From assembly GCF_001482195.1 (NCBI RefSeq), contig NZ_KQ759763.1, positions 3,161,601-3,225,600 on the forward strand: 64,000 nucleotides of DNA, in the 5' to 3' direction. The DNA comes from Luteimonas abyssi. GTDB lineage: Bacteria; Pseudomonadota; Gammaproteobacteria; Xanthomonadales; Xanthomonadaceae. This document shows positions 26,030-33,458 of this stretch, one piece after another. The number at the start of each line of letters is the position of its first letter. The first letter of the stretch is position 1. Position numbers and translations under genes: made by a program. Below the pieces are notes generated by a model, which was given only the letters and a program-made list of their open reading frames with translations, was not told the DNA's origin and searched no databases.

Positions 26030-26923
26030 ATGATCGAACAGGTCATCAGACAGCGGCGCCGGAACCTCGGCGGCGGCATGGACGTCGGCCGCGTACTGCC
26101 CACCTCCGAACGCCGCATGATCGGCCCGTACATCCTCTTCGACCATATCGGCCCCGTGGACATTCCGGCCGGCGTGGACCGCAGCGCCGATGTGCGTCCG
26201 CACCCGCATATCGGCCTGTCCACCGTCACCTATCTGTTCTCCGGCGAAATCATGCATCGCGACAGCCTCGGCTACGCGCAGGCGATCCGTCCGCGGGAGG
26301 TCAACTGGATGACCGCCGGTCGCGGCATCACCCACAGCGAGCGGTTCGAACGCGCTCGCGCGCATGGCGACCGCCTGCACGGCATCCAGGCCTGGGTGGC
26401 GCTGCCGCGGGAGTACGAGGACACGGCGCCCGCCTTCTCGCACCACGGCGCTGCCGATCTGCCGCAGTGGAGCGACGGCGGCACGCACGGGCAGCTCATC
26501 GCCGGCAGCGCCTACGGTCTCACCGCAGGCGTCGTCACCCACTCCCCGCAGTTCTACGTGCACCTCGACCTGGAGCGCGGCGCGACGGCGGAAATTCCCG
26601 CCGGCTACGCGGAGCGCGCCGTCTACATCGCGACCGGTGCGGTGGAGATCGGCGGCGTCACCTACGGCCCCGGCAGGCTGCTGGTGCTGGACGAGGCGCC
26701 GTCCTGGCTGTGGGCCCTGGAACGCTCGACGGTGATGCTGCTCGGGGGCGATCCGGTGGGCGAGCGCTTTCTGTACTGGAACTTCGTGTCCTCGTCGAAG
26801 GACCGGCTGGCACAGGCCGCAGCGGACTGGAAGGCCGGCCGCATGAAGCTGCCCGATGCCGACGACGCCGAATGCATTCCGCTGCCCGACGCGCCCGCAC
26901 CGCCCGTGCCGGCCCTGTCGTGA
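26030..26923 (+). CDS. Pirin family protein
   Basis: A 297-residue bicupin. The metal ligands of pirin are present: RPHPHIG (H58, H60) and GITHSE (H102, E104). Pirins include quercetinase-like dioxygenases and redox-sensing regulators; the sequence does not decide between these. The PREVNWMTAGRG segment is a family hallmark. The C-terminal segment ends FLYWNFVSSSKDRL. Its TGA overlaps a GTG that could begin the OsmC gene. An in-frame ATG 39 bases upstream is an alternative start. Confidence 0.92.
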   Translation: MIEQVIRQRRRNLGGGMDVGRVLPTSERRMIGPYILFDHIGPVDIPAGVDRSADVRPHPHIGLSTVTYLFSGEIMHRDSLGYAQAIRPREVNWMTAGRGITHSERFERARAHGDRLHGIQAWVALPREYEDTAPAFSHHGAADLPQWSDGGTHGQLIAGSAYGLTAGVVTHSPQFYVHLDLERGATAEIPAGYAERAVYIATGAVEIGGVTYGPGRLLVLDEAPSWLWALERSTVMLLGGDPVGERFLYWNFVSSSKDRLAQAAADWKAGRMKLPDADDAECIPLPDAPAPPVPALS

Positions 26924-26931
26924 GCCCTGCG

Positions 26932-27375
26932 ATGACCGACGACGCCACGCCGCGCAGCGCAGCGCTCACCCTGGGCCGGGCCACGGCCCATCTCGGCGAC
27001 GAGAACTATGCCGTCGCCATGAACATCGGCGGACACACGGTGGTGGCCGACGAGCCCGCGGCGCTGGGCGGACGGAACACGGGGCCCCGCCCCTTCGGCC
27101 TGCTGCTCGGCGTCCTCGGCGCCTGCACGCTGATGACATTGCGGATGTACGCCGAACGCAAGCAGTGGCCGCTGGTCGCACTCGACGTGTCGCTGCGCTA
27201 CCTCAGGCCGGCGGAAGGCGGTGCGGATCGCATCGAGCGCGTGCTGGTGATCGGCGGGCTGGACGACGCGCAGCGCGCGAAGCTCGCCGACATCGCCGAG
27301 CGCACGCCGGTGACCCTGGCGATCAAGGGCGGGGTGTCGATCGACACGCGGCTGACCACCGGCGAGACGACGTGA
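26932..27375 (+). CDS. OsmC family protein lacking one peroxidatic cysteine
   Basis: A 147-residue OsmC/Ohr-fold protein. C65 in LLGVLGACTLMTLRMYA is the conserved N-terminal cysteine. The second cysteine expected late in the protein is absent: the segment reads RTPVTLAIKGG where active enzymes have a CPV-type motif. A thiol peroxidase activity is therefore doubtful. The alternative GTG start at 26920 overlaps the pirin stop (GTGA) and would add four residues. It forms the end of the isochorismatase-MoaF-pirin-OsmC run. Confidence 0.88.
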   Translation: MTDDATPRSAALTLGRATAHLGDENYAVAMNIGGHTVVADEPAALGGRNTGPRPFGLLLGVLGACTLMTLRMYAERKQWPLVALDVSLRYLRPAEGGADRIERVLVIGGLDDAQRAKLADIAERTPVTLAIKGGVSIDTRLTTGETT

Positions 27376-27424
27376 TCCGGGCGCGCCTCCGCGCCAGCGA
27401 TGATCTGGCTGCGCGCGCATCGAG

Positions 27425-27483
27425 GTCGGCGGTGGGTCGCGATCGCGCCAGGCCAGCCACGCCACCAGGCTCAGCGAAGCGAG
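27425..27483 (-). pseudogene. Relic of the small membrane protein found behind the SOD gene
   Basis: The minus strand reads LASLSLVAWLAWRDRDPPP, closely matching LASLTLVTWLARRDRHPPP of the 37-residue protein at 36978-37091. DNA similarity continues through this block. The start and first helix are missing and the frame continues past the normal end. It is evidence that a second copy of part of the RegBA/SOD locus once lay here. Confidence 0.5.
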
Positions 27484-27657
27484 TGACGTCCTTCGGGTAC
27501 TCGGCGACGAACCGGGTTTGCTGGGGGTGAGCGCCGATGTACTCATTGCAACCGGACCTCGGGTAGCACCGCCGGGAGCGTGCTGCACCGCACCTTGGAC
27601 CTCCCGGAGCACTGACGTAGCGTGGATGTGCCCATTGGGGCGACCAAGGAGATCACT

Positions 27658-27849
27658 GTGAAAAGGAAGATACGGAGTGTCGTTTCGCTTGCATTCGCTG
27701 CCTTGCTGCTCGGCTCGTCCATGGGTGCAGCCGCCCAGCACTGCCCGGCGCCGCACTGCGAGTACCTGTTGAACGAGTGCCTGCAAGGTGGCGGTTGGGA
27801 CTTCTGCCTGGTCCAGTACGAGTATTGCCTCCGGGACTCCTGCGTCTGA
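27658..27849 (+). CDS. Small secreted protein with six symmetrically spaced cysteines
   Basis: A 63-residue protein starting at GTG with AAGGAG six bases before it. A basic N-terminus (VKRKIRS) and hydrophobic core end in GAAAQ, a signal peptide with cleavage probably before Q. The ~36-residue mature part holds six cysteines spaced C-x4-C-x6-C-x8-C-x6-C-x4-C, a pattern that reads the same in both directions. This would suit a two-helix hairpin with three nested disulfides. No family was recognised. It stands alone in the relic region 27.4-28.5 kb. Confidence 0.65.
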   Translation: MKRKIRSVVSLAFAALLLGSSMGAAAQHCPAPHCEYLLNECLQGGGWDFCLVQYEYCLRDSCV

Positions 27850-27963
27850 CGGAGTCCACGCAGGGCGGGAGACCTCTCGCCCTGCGCTCCAGGCTCGGCA
27901 GGGCCAGCACGAATAGGCCAGCGGGGACCTCGCGCATGGTTGGTCGCCACGCGGCCTCTGCAG

Positions 27964-28062
27964 CTAGCTGGTCACCACCGGCACCAGGACCACCGCGACC
28001 AGGACCAGCGCCAGCAGCGTCCAGTCACGGACCTGCGCCTTGATCGTCGCCGGCAGTGCGGC
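27964..28062 (-). pseudogene. Orphan membrane-protein tail
   Basis: The minus strand encodes LIAFAALPATIKAQ, then WTLLALVLVAVVLVPVV and a TAG. It reads like a last transmembrane helix with a short amphipathic segment before it, but no start or upstream domain is found; the preceding sequence is occupied on the other strand by the CtaG relic. It may be a fragment of an unrecognised membrane protein or chance. Confidence 0.25.
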
Positions 28063-28068
28063 GAACGC

Positions 28069-28176
28069 GATCAGCGAGCCGCTCGCCGACCGGCAACTGG
28101 TCGACCTGCCGATGTGGGTCGTCGCGCTGCCGGCATACAAGGCCGTCGCGCTGTCGCGTGTGGTCCAGCTGCTGCA
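28069..28176 (+). pseudogene. Relic of a CtaG-type oxidase assembly gene
   Basis: The plus strand reads DRQLVDLPMWVVALPAYKAV, then ALSRVVQLLQ. This aligns with DQQLGGLLMWVVALPPYIAV and ALLRTRRLLE near the C-terminus of the intact CtaG protein encoded at 41848-42633. Everything before this last helix is missing. With the small-protein relic at 27425-27483 it marks a lost copy of genes belonging to the neighbouring RegBA locus. Confidence 0.55.
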
Positions 28177-28365
28177 GCGCGCACGGCCGCTGAAGGCGCC
28201 GGACGTCCCTGCGGGTCAGCTTGCCGCGGCGGCACCCGGTTCCGTGACGCCGGAACCGTCCTCGAAACGGACTGATCGGATCATCCGAACGAGCCACCAT
28301 GTGGCACGCGAGAACAGTAAGTGCCGGCCGATCCGCCCGATCAAGGTCGCAGGACCAGTTGCCCA

Positions 28366-28440
28366 GATGGTGGCCCACCATCGAAATATCATCATAAACA
28401 ACTGAATTCAAAAAATATTTTTCTAGCCTTGGTGGTGCGC
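28366..28440. other. Palindrome next to an AT-rich patch
   Basis: GATGGTGG-c-CCACCATC (28366-28382) is a perfect 8-base inverted repeat. It is followed immediately by a stretch to about 28425 that is far richer in A and T than anything nearby (including AAAAAATATTTTT). Within a genome this GC-rich the patch stands out. From 28177 to 28576 no gene is convincing. It may be a transcription terminator region, a foreign insertion remnant or a rearrangement joint. Confidence 0.4.
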
Positions 28441-28576
28441 TGACACACAATACGACTCACATTACTCCGGGCTGTCGCAAGGGCACGAAGTTCGTCTGCT
28501 CACTCGTACGTCAATGACCGCTCGCCGGAACAGCGGACATCGGATCGGCGCCCTTGATGCGCCAAGGGGCGGCACC

Positions 28577-28621
28577 TGCGACCAAACGTCGCAGTTGACC
28601 GATCGCCCGACTCTTTAAGAT
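28577..28621 (+). promoter_or_regulatory. Predicted RegA-type operator and -10 element of regB
   Basis: TGCGAC-CAAAC-GTCGCA (28577-28593) is a perfect palindrome apart from its centre. The hexamer TAAGAT (28616-28621) lies 31 bases from the palindrome centre, the same geometry as at four other promoters in this locus. No -35 hexamer at the proper distance is seen, as expected for an activator bound near -43. The predicted transcription start falls at or next to the ATG at 28629, implying a leaderless mRNA. The core matches the GCGNC-Nx-GNCGC consensus known for RegA/PrrA. Confidence 0.7.
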
Positions 28622-28628
28622 GCCAGCC

Positions 28629-29864
28629 ATGCCAGACGCCGCCACCTCACTCGTCCGCAGCCTGCACACCCTGCGCTGGATCGCGGCGGCGTGCCTGGTC
28701 CTGGCGATGCTGTTCGGCGTCCACCACCTGCATCTGCATCTGCCCGGTGCGCCGCTGTGGGGGGCGATCGTGCTGCTGACGTCGTTCAACGTCGGTGTGG
28801 GCCTGCGGCTCCGCCGGCGCACCGAGGCGACCGCGGCGGAGGCCTTCGCCCACGTGCTGGTCGATACCGCGGTGCTCGCCTGGGTGGTGGCGTGGAGCGG
28901 CGGCATCGCGAATCCGTTCGCGTCGCTGTTCCTGCTGCCGGTGGCGCTGGCGGCGCTGGCGCTGCCGGCGCCGTGGGCGGTCGCATCCGGCGTGGCGAGC
29001 GTGTCGGGCTACCTGTTCGCGGTGACCCTGGCCCGGCCATTGCCGCACATGCACGGCGACGGCCTCGACCTGCACCTGTCTGGCATGGCGATCAACTTCC
29101 TGCTGTCGGTGGTGCTGGTGGTCTACTTCTTGGTGCGTCTGGCCTCCGCACGCGACGCCCGCGAGCGCGAGTTGGCGATGCTGCGCGAGCGCTTCGCCCG
29201 TGACGAAGGCATCGTCGCCCTGGCCACGCATGCGGCCTCGGTCGCGCACGAACTCAACACCCCGCTGGCCACGATGGGACTGCTGCTGGAGGAACTCGAG
29301 GCTGGCGAGCTGTCCCCGGAGGCCGCCGCCGATGTCGCGACGCTGCGACAACTGGTCGAGACCAGCGGCCGGCGCGTGCGTGCACTCGCGGACCCGGCCG
29401 ACCCCGCGCATCAGGCGCCGGTCGCGCTGGAGCGCCTGCTCCAGCATTGGACCCTGATCCGGCCCACGGTCGACTTCGTCCAGACCGGCCGCCTTCCAGC
29501 CGGGCTCGGCGTGGACCGTGCGCTCGGCCACCTGCTGCTGGTGCTGCTGAACAACGCCGCCGACGCATCCGATGCCGCCGGCATGCCCCGTGTCGAGCTC
29601 GCGCTCGCCTTCGAGGCGGGCACGCTCAACGGCACGGTACGCGATCATGGCCCGGGCTTCGACACGCAGGCGCCGTTTCTGCCGATCCAGTTCCGCACGA
29701 CCAAGGCCAACGGCATGGGCGTGGGCCTGGCACTGTCGCATGCCACCCTGGAGCGTCTTGGCGGCACGTTGTCGGTGGAGGACGCGCCGGGTGGCGGCAC
29801 CATCGTGCGCTTCTGCCTGCCGCTCGGCGATGGGGCGCAGGCGCCCAACGGGGCCGCACGATGA
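28629..29864 (+). CDS. regB: Redox sensor histidine kinase, RegB/PrrB-like
   Basis: A 411-residue membrane kinase. Six hydrophobic segments fill the first ~170 residues and include GGIANPF (91-97), the conserved quinone-site motif of RegB proteins. The H-box is VAHELNTPLATMG with H207; the ATPase domain has LLNNAADASDA, DHGPGFD and GMGVGLALS. The redox-active cysteine that RegB carries near the H-box is missing: the only cysteines are at about 22 and near the C-terminus. Control would then be through quinones or the oxidase alone. Start 28629 rather than 28620 was chosen because the predicted -10 overlaps the earlier ATG. The stop overlaps regA (ATGA). Confidence 0.87.
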   Translation: MPDAATSLVRSLHTLRWIAAACLVLAMLFGVHHLHLHLPGAPLWGAIVLLTSFNVGVGLRLRRRTEATAAEAFAHVLVDTAVLAWVVAWSGGIANPFASLFLLPVALAALALPAPWAVASGVASVSGYLFAVTLARPLPHMHGDGLDLHLSGMAINFLLSVVLVVYFLVRLASARDARERELAMLRERFARDEGIVALATHAASVAHELNTPLATMGLLLEELEAGELSPEAAADVATLRQLVETSGRRVRALADPADPAHQAPVALERLLQHWTLIRPTVDFVQTGRLPAGLGVDRALGHLLLVLLNNAADASDAAGMPRVELALAFEAGTLNGTVRDHGPGFDTQAPFLPIQFRTTKANGMGVGLALSHATLERLGGTLSVEDAPGGGTIVRFCLPLGDGAQAPNGAAR

Positions 29865-30409
29865 ACGGCCTGCTGGTCGACGACGACACGGTCTATCTGC
29901 AGGCGCTGGCCCGCGCGCTCGGGCGACGCGGCCTCGCCTGCACGACCGCCACCACGCCGGACGACGCGCTGACGCGCGCCCGGGCGCAACCCCCGGATTT
30001 CGCCCTGCTCGACCTCAAGCTCGCCGACCGCAGCGGCCTGGAGCTGATCCAGCCGCTGCGTGCGCTGCGCACGGACATGCGCATCCTGCTGGTCACCGGC
30101 TACGCCAGCGTGGCGACCGCGGTGGAGGCGATGAAGCGCGGCGCGGACGACTACATCCCCAAGCCGGTCTCGGCGGACCTGCTGCTGCAGGCGCTGCGCG
30201 GTGCGCCGGCATCGGCCCCCGTCGCGGTCCCGGCCGAGCCGGCGATGATTCCCCTGCGCCGGCTGGAGTGGGAACACATCCAGCAGGCGTTGATCGAGAC
30301 CGACGGCAACATCTCGGCCACCGCCCGCCTGCTTGGCATGCACCGCCGCACCCTGCAACGCAAGCTGGGCAAGCGCCCCGGCAACGAGCGCGGCGCGCCC
30401 GACGATTGA
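29861..30409 (+). CDS. regA: Response regulator, RegA/PrrA-like
   Basis: A 182-residue regulator: receiver domain with D7-D8-D9 and phospho-acceptor D51 (LLDLKLADRSG), TGYAS, and K in YIPKPV. A Fis-type helix-turn-helix follows a Pro/Ala linker: ETDGNISATARLLGMHRRTL then QRKLGKRP. RegA homologues activate genes for respiration, redox balance and carbon fixation when RegB is active. Four palindromes matching the RegA core (GCGAC-N5-GTCGC) occur within the surrounding 14 kb, so this protein is the likely activator of the locus and of itself. Convergent with the PCu(A)C gene, six bases between stops. Confidence 0.9.
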   Translation: MNGLLVDDDTVYLQALARALGRRGLACTTATTPDDALTRARAQPPDFALLDLKLADRSGLELIQPLRALRTDMRILLVTGYASVATAVEAMKRGADDYIPKPVSADLLLQALRGAPASAPVAVPAEPAMIPLRRLEWEHIQQALIETDGNISATARLLGMHRRTLQRKLGKRPGNERGAPDD

Positions 30410-30415
30410 ATGCGG

Positions 30416-30958
30416 TCAGTGAACGTGCTCGTGCGCATCGGCCGGCTGGCCGGTGGCCGAGCGGACCTCGAAGACCGCCGGCACCCGGCCGGCACGCTCG
30501 AACACCAGCGTCGCGTCGAGCCGCGCGCCCGGTGCCAGCCCGGCGTCGGGTGCGATCAGCATCAGGTGATACCCACCCGGCGCCAGCGCCACCCGGGCAC
30601 CGGCGGACAGCGGCAGGCCGTCGGTCAGTTCCCGCATCTGCATGACGCCGTCGGTCTCGCGCATCTCGTGGATCTCCACCCGCTCGGCGGCCGCGGTCTC
30701 GACGGCGATCAGGTGATCGTCCCGGTCGCCGCCTACCAGGGTCATGTACCCCGCCGCCACCGCGGCCGGTGGCGGCGGCAACCGGACCCATGGCTGCTCG
30801 ACCGACACCCCGGCCGCCGGCATCGCCTCGGAGGCGCCCGGCGGCGCGTTCGCCGATGCCGGCGCATCGTGGCCGTCATGGGCCTCGTGCGAGGCCTGTC
30901 CGCATGCCGACAGCAGCAGCGCGGCGAGCAACGCGGACGACAGGGTTCGCAATGTCAT
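30416..30958 (-). CDS. PCu(A)C family periplasmic copper chaperone (lipoprotein)
   Basis: A 180-residue protein with a signal peptide and lipobox LSAC (C19). A His-rich stretch (HEAHDGHD) follows. The copper site of PCu(A)C proteins is intact: H97-x-M99, M106/M108, and H131-x-M133 (GGYHLML). These proteins deliver Cu(I) to the CuA or CuB site of cytochrome oxidases. The C-terminus adds a second His motif (DAHEHVH). AGGAG lies seven bases before the ATG. It is downstream of a TonB receptor gene (76 bases), so a copper-uptake plus delivery operon is likely. Confidence 0.93.
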   Translation of the reverse strand: MTLRTLSSALLAALLLSACGQASHEAHDGHDAPASANAPPGASEAMPAAGVSVEQPWVRLPPPPAAVAAGYMTLVGGDRDDHLIAVETAAAERVEIHEMRETDGVMQMRELTDGLPLSAGARVALAPGGYHLMLIAPDAGLAPGARLDATLVFERAGRVPAVFEVRSATGQPADAHEHVH

Positions 30959-31034
30959 GGTGATGCTCCTGTTCTTCTCGTTCGTCGATGATGGCACCGC
31001 CGGGCGACGGATCGGGCACGGCCGCGGATGGCCC

Positions 31035-33209
31035 TCAGAACGACGCGCGCACTTCCACGTCCACGCCCCGGGGTTCGCCCAGATAGACCATCTGCGTGCC
31101 GATGGCATGCAGCACGTAGCGCCGGTCGGCGAGGTTGCGCCCGCGCACGGTGACGCTGACCTCGGGCGTGGCCTGCCAGCGCGCGTACGCGCCCCAAAGT
31201 GCGTAGCCGGCGGTGCGCAGCGTGTTGGCGCTGTCGGCGTGGCGGGAGGCCACCGCACGCAGGTCGGTGCCGATCGACCAGTGCGGGGCGACGGCGAGAT
31301 CCAGCCACAGGTTGCCCACGCGCGCCGGGGTGTTGGCCGGCCGGTTGCCGGCACGCGACACCGGCACGCCGCCCACGTTCTCGAAGAACTCGTCCAGCCG
31401 TGCATCCACCCAGCCCAGGTTGGCCTGCACGCGCAGCGCCTCGACGGGACGCACGTCCAGGGTGGCCTCCAGGCCGCGCGCCGACTGCTGTCCCACCGGC
31501 AACGTCTGGCCGGGGGTGTCGGGATCGGCGATGGCCAGGTTCTCGCGCACGATGCGGTACGCCGCCAGCGTGGCGCTGCCGCGGCCGTCGGCGAAGTCGG
31601 TCTTGGCCCCCGCCTCGACCTGCCGGCCGCGGCTGAGATCGAAATCGCGCAGCGCGGAGAAGCCCGCGGTGGACAGGATGCCGGCCGGCGGATCGGCCGC
31701 GGTGCTGACCTGCACGTAGACGTTGCTGCGGTCCGACACCTCCGCGCTCAGGCCGATGCGGCCGGTGGTCGAGGCGTAGTCGCGCGACCAGCGCGCGGGG
31801 TTGGTCGCGGTGGGCGCCCTGTGGTTGACCACGTCCAGATCGATGCGCTCGTGCCGCAGGCCGGTCATCAGGCCGAAGCGGTCGCCGAAGCGGGTCAGGT
31901 TCTCCATCGACACCGCGACGGTGTCCACCCGGTTGGTGGCGCCGGGCACGTGCCCCGGCGCGGTGCCGGGAATGTCGAAGAACCCGCCCGGCACGCGGGA
32001 CTCCACCGGCACCACGTCGACCTCGCCGCCGATCGACTGCGGGAACCGGGTCTGCCGGTTGTGGCTGACCTCGAGGCCGGCCGTCCACTGCGTCGGCAGG
32101 CCGGCCAGCCGGCCGTCGCGCCGCCAGTCGGTGCGGTTGCCGGTCACCTGCTGATCGTGGCGCTGCTGCAGCACGCCCGAGCGCACCACGCCCGCGCGGG
32201 CCGCGTCCCAGCGGTAGCTCTCGACGTTGCGGTAGTCGCGCAGGGCATCGTAGTGGTACAGCGTGTTGACGATGCGGCCCAGCGCGCCGACATCCCATTC
32301 CAGCAGCGAGCGACCCCACCACACCTCCTGGCCGTAGAAGCCGTCGGCGACGTTGTAGTTGCGGCCGGCCGCGCCGGGAAGCACCTCCAGCCGGCCGCTG
32401 TCGCCGACGATCGCTGGCGAGCCCCAGTAGACCCGGCGGTTGTCCTCGTTCTGGTACTCCAGCGCCAGGGTGTGGACCAGCGTGGGCGAGAGCCGCGACG
32501 CCAGCGAGCCCGCCACCGTCCAGCCCTCGCGCCGCTCGGCGTCCACCCAGCCGTCGCGGGTGCTGCGCGCGGCATCCAGGCGCAGCGCGTGGGTGGCGGC
32601 ATCGCCACCGAAGCGGTGGTTGACGCCCCCGGCCAGCACGCTGGCGCCGTGCGAGCCGGCACGGGCCAGGCCACCCGCGCTGTCGGCCCGGAAGTCGGCC
32701 ATGCGGGTGACGTAGTTGATCGAGCCGCCCACCGCACCGGCACCGTACAGAAAGCTCGACGGCCCGCCGATCGCCTCGATGCGCTCGTAGATCCAGGCAT
32801 CGACCGGACGCGCGGCGATCGAGGCGTACTTGACGTCGATGCCGTTGAACAGCTGGGTGACCTGGCTGCCGGAGAAGCCGCGCCAGGTCACCGCGTTGCC
32901 GTGTCCCGGCGGCGAGGCCACCACCAGGCCCGGAATCGCGAACAGCGCCTCCTGGGTGGTCCGCACGCCGCGCGCCTCCAGCGTGTCGCGATCGACCTGG
33001 AACACCGATGCCGGCGTCTCGCGGACGCTGGCGTCCAGGCGTGTGGCGCCAGCCGCGTCGCGGTCGAGCCCAACGCGCTGGCCGCGCACCTCGATGCCGT
33101 CGAGCGTGGTCGCACCGTCGCCTTGCGACTGTGCATGCACCTGGGCCGCATGCGCGGAAAACAGCACGAGCGTGATGGACAGGACGAGCGTACAGCGACT
33201 GCGAGGCAT
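31035..33209 (-). CDS. TonB-dependent outer-membrane receptor (copper or metal complex, inferred)
   Basis: A 724-residue receptor. Signal peptide ends HAAQVHAQ; the plug begins near RETPASVFQVDRDTLEARG and contains RIEAIGGPSSFLYGAGAVGG; the beta-barrel ends with an aromatic residue (VRASF). A canonical TonB box is not obvious (TLDGIEVRG is closest). It is first in an operon with the PCu(A)C chaperone, which argues for copper as the substrate, but ligand cannot be read from the sequence. Its promoter carries the RegA-type palindrome at -44. It is divergent from a PepSY membrane protein and a second receptor. Confidence 0.92.
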   Translation of the reverse strand: MPRSRCTLVLSITLVLFSAHAAQVHAQSQGDGATTLDGIEVRGQRVGLDRDAAGATRLDASVRETPASVFQVDRDTLEARGVRTTQEALFAIPGLVVASPPGHGNAVTWRGFSGSQVTQLFNGIDVKYASIAARPVDAWIYERIEAIGGPSSFLYGAGAVGGSINYVTRMADFRADSAGGLARAGSHGASVLAGGVNHRFGGDAATHALRLDAARSTRDGWVDAERREGWTVAGSLASRLSPTLVHTLALEYQNEDNRRVYWGSPAIVGDSGRLEVLPGAAGRNYNVADGFYGQEVWWGRSLLEWDVGALGRIVNTLYHYDALRDYRNVESYRWDAARAGVVRSGVLQQRHDQQVTGNRTDWRRDGRLAGLPTQWTAGLEVSHNRQTRFPQSIGGEVDVVPVESRVPGGFFDIPGTAPGHVPGATNRVDTVAVSMENLTRFGDRFGLMTGLRHERIDLDVVNHRAPTATNPARWSRDYASTTGRIGLSAEVSDRSNVYVQVSTAADPPAGILSTAGFSALRDFDLSRGRQVEAGAKTDFADGRGSATLAAYRIVRENLAIADPDTPGQTLPVGQQSARGLEATLDVRPVEALRVQANLGWVDARLDEFFENVGGVPVSRAGNRPANTPARVGNLWLDLAVAPHWSIGTDLRAVASRHADSANTLRTAGYALWGAYARWQATPEVSVTVRGRNLADRRYVLHAIGTQMVYLGEPRGVDVEVRASF

Positions 33210-33242
33210 GGGGTCCGGATGGGGCGACGGCGACGGACCGGT

Positions 33243-33316
33243 AGCGTAGGCAGTCGCCCACGGCCTGCCCATGCGACCAAATGTCGCATCCGTCGGCGGA
33301 CACGGCTTGCTAGCCT
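33243..33316. promoter_or_regulatory. Divergent promoter pair sharing one RegA-type palindrome
   Basis: The palindrome ATGCGACCAAATGTCGCAT (33271-33289) has perfect 7-base arms and centre 33280. On the minus strand TACGCT (33243-33248) lies 32 bases from the centre and serves the receptor at 33209. On the plus strand TAGCCT (33311-33316) lies 31 bases from the centre and serves the PepSY gene at 33459. One dimer site would then drive both directions from about -43/-44. Confidence 0.7.
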
Positions 33317-33458
33317 CTTCGCCCGGCGGCCCGAGCGCCTCGCGCGCGCCGGGCCGCTTCAGGCATGGACCGGACGACCGCCGTCCCGGCGCCGGGGCAC
33401 GCGCCCCGATGGGAGCCGCGCCGCCGCTCCTTCCACGCGATGCACACAACACCCTGAC

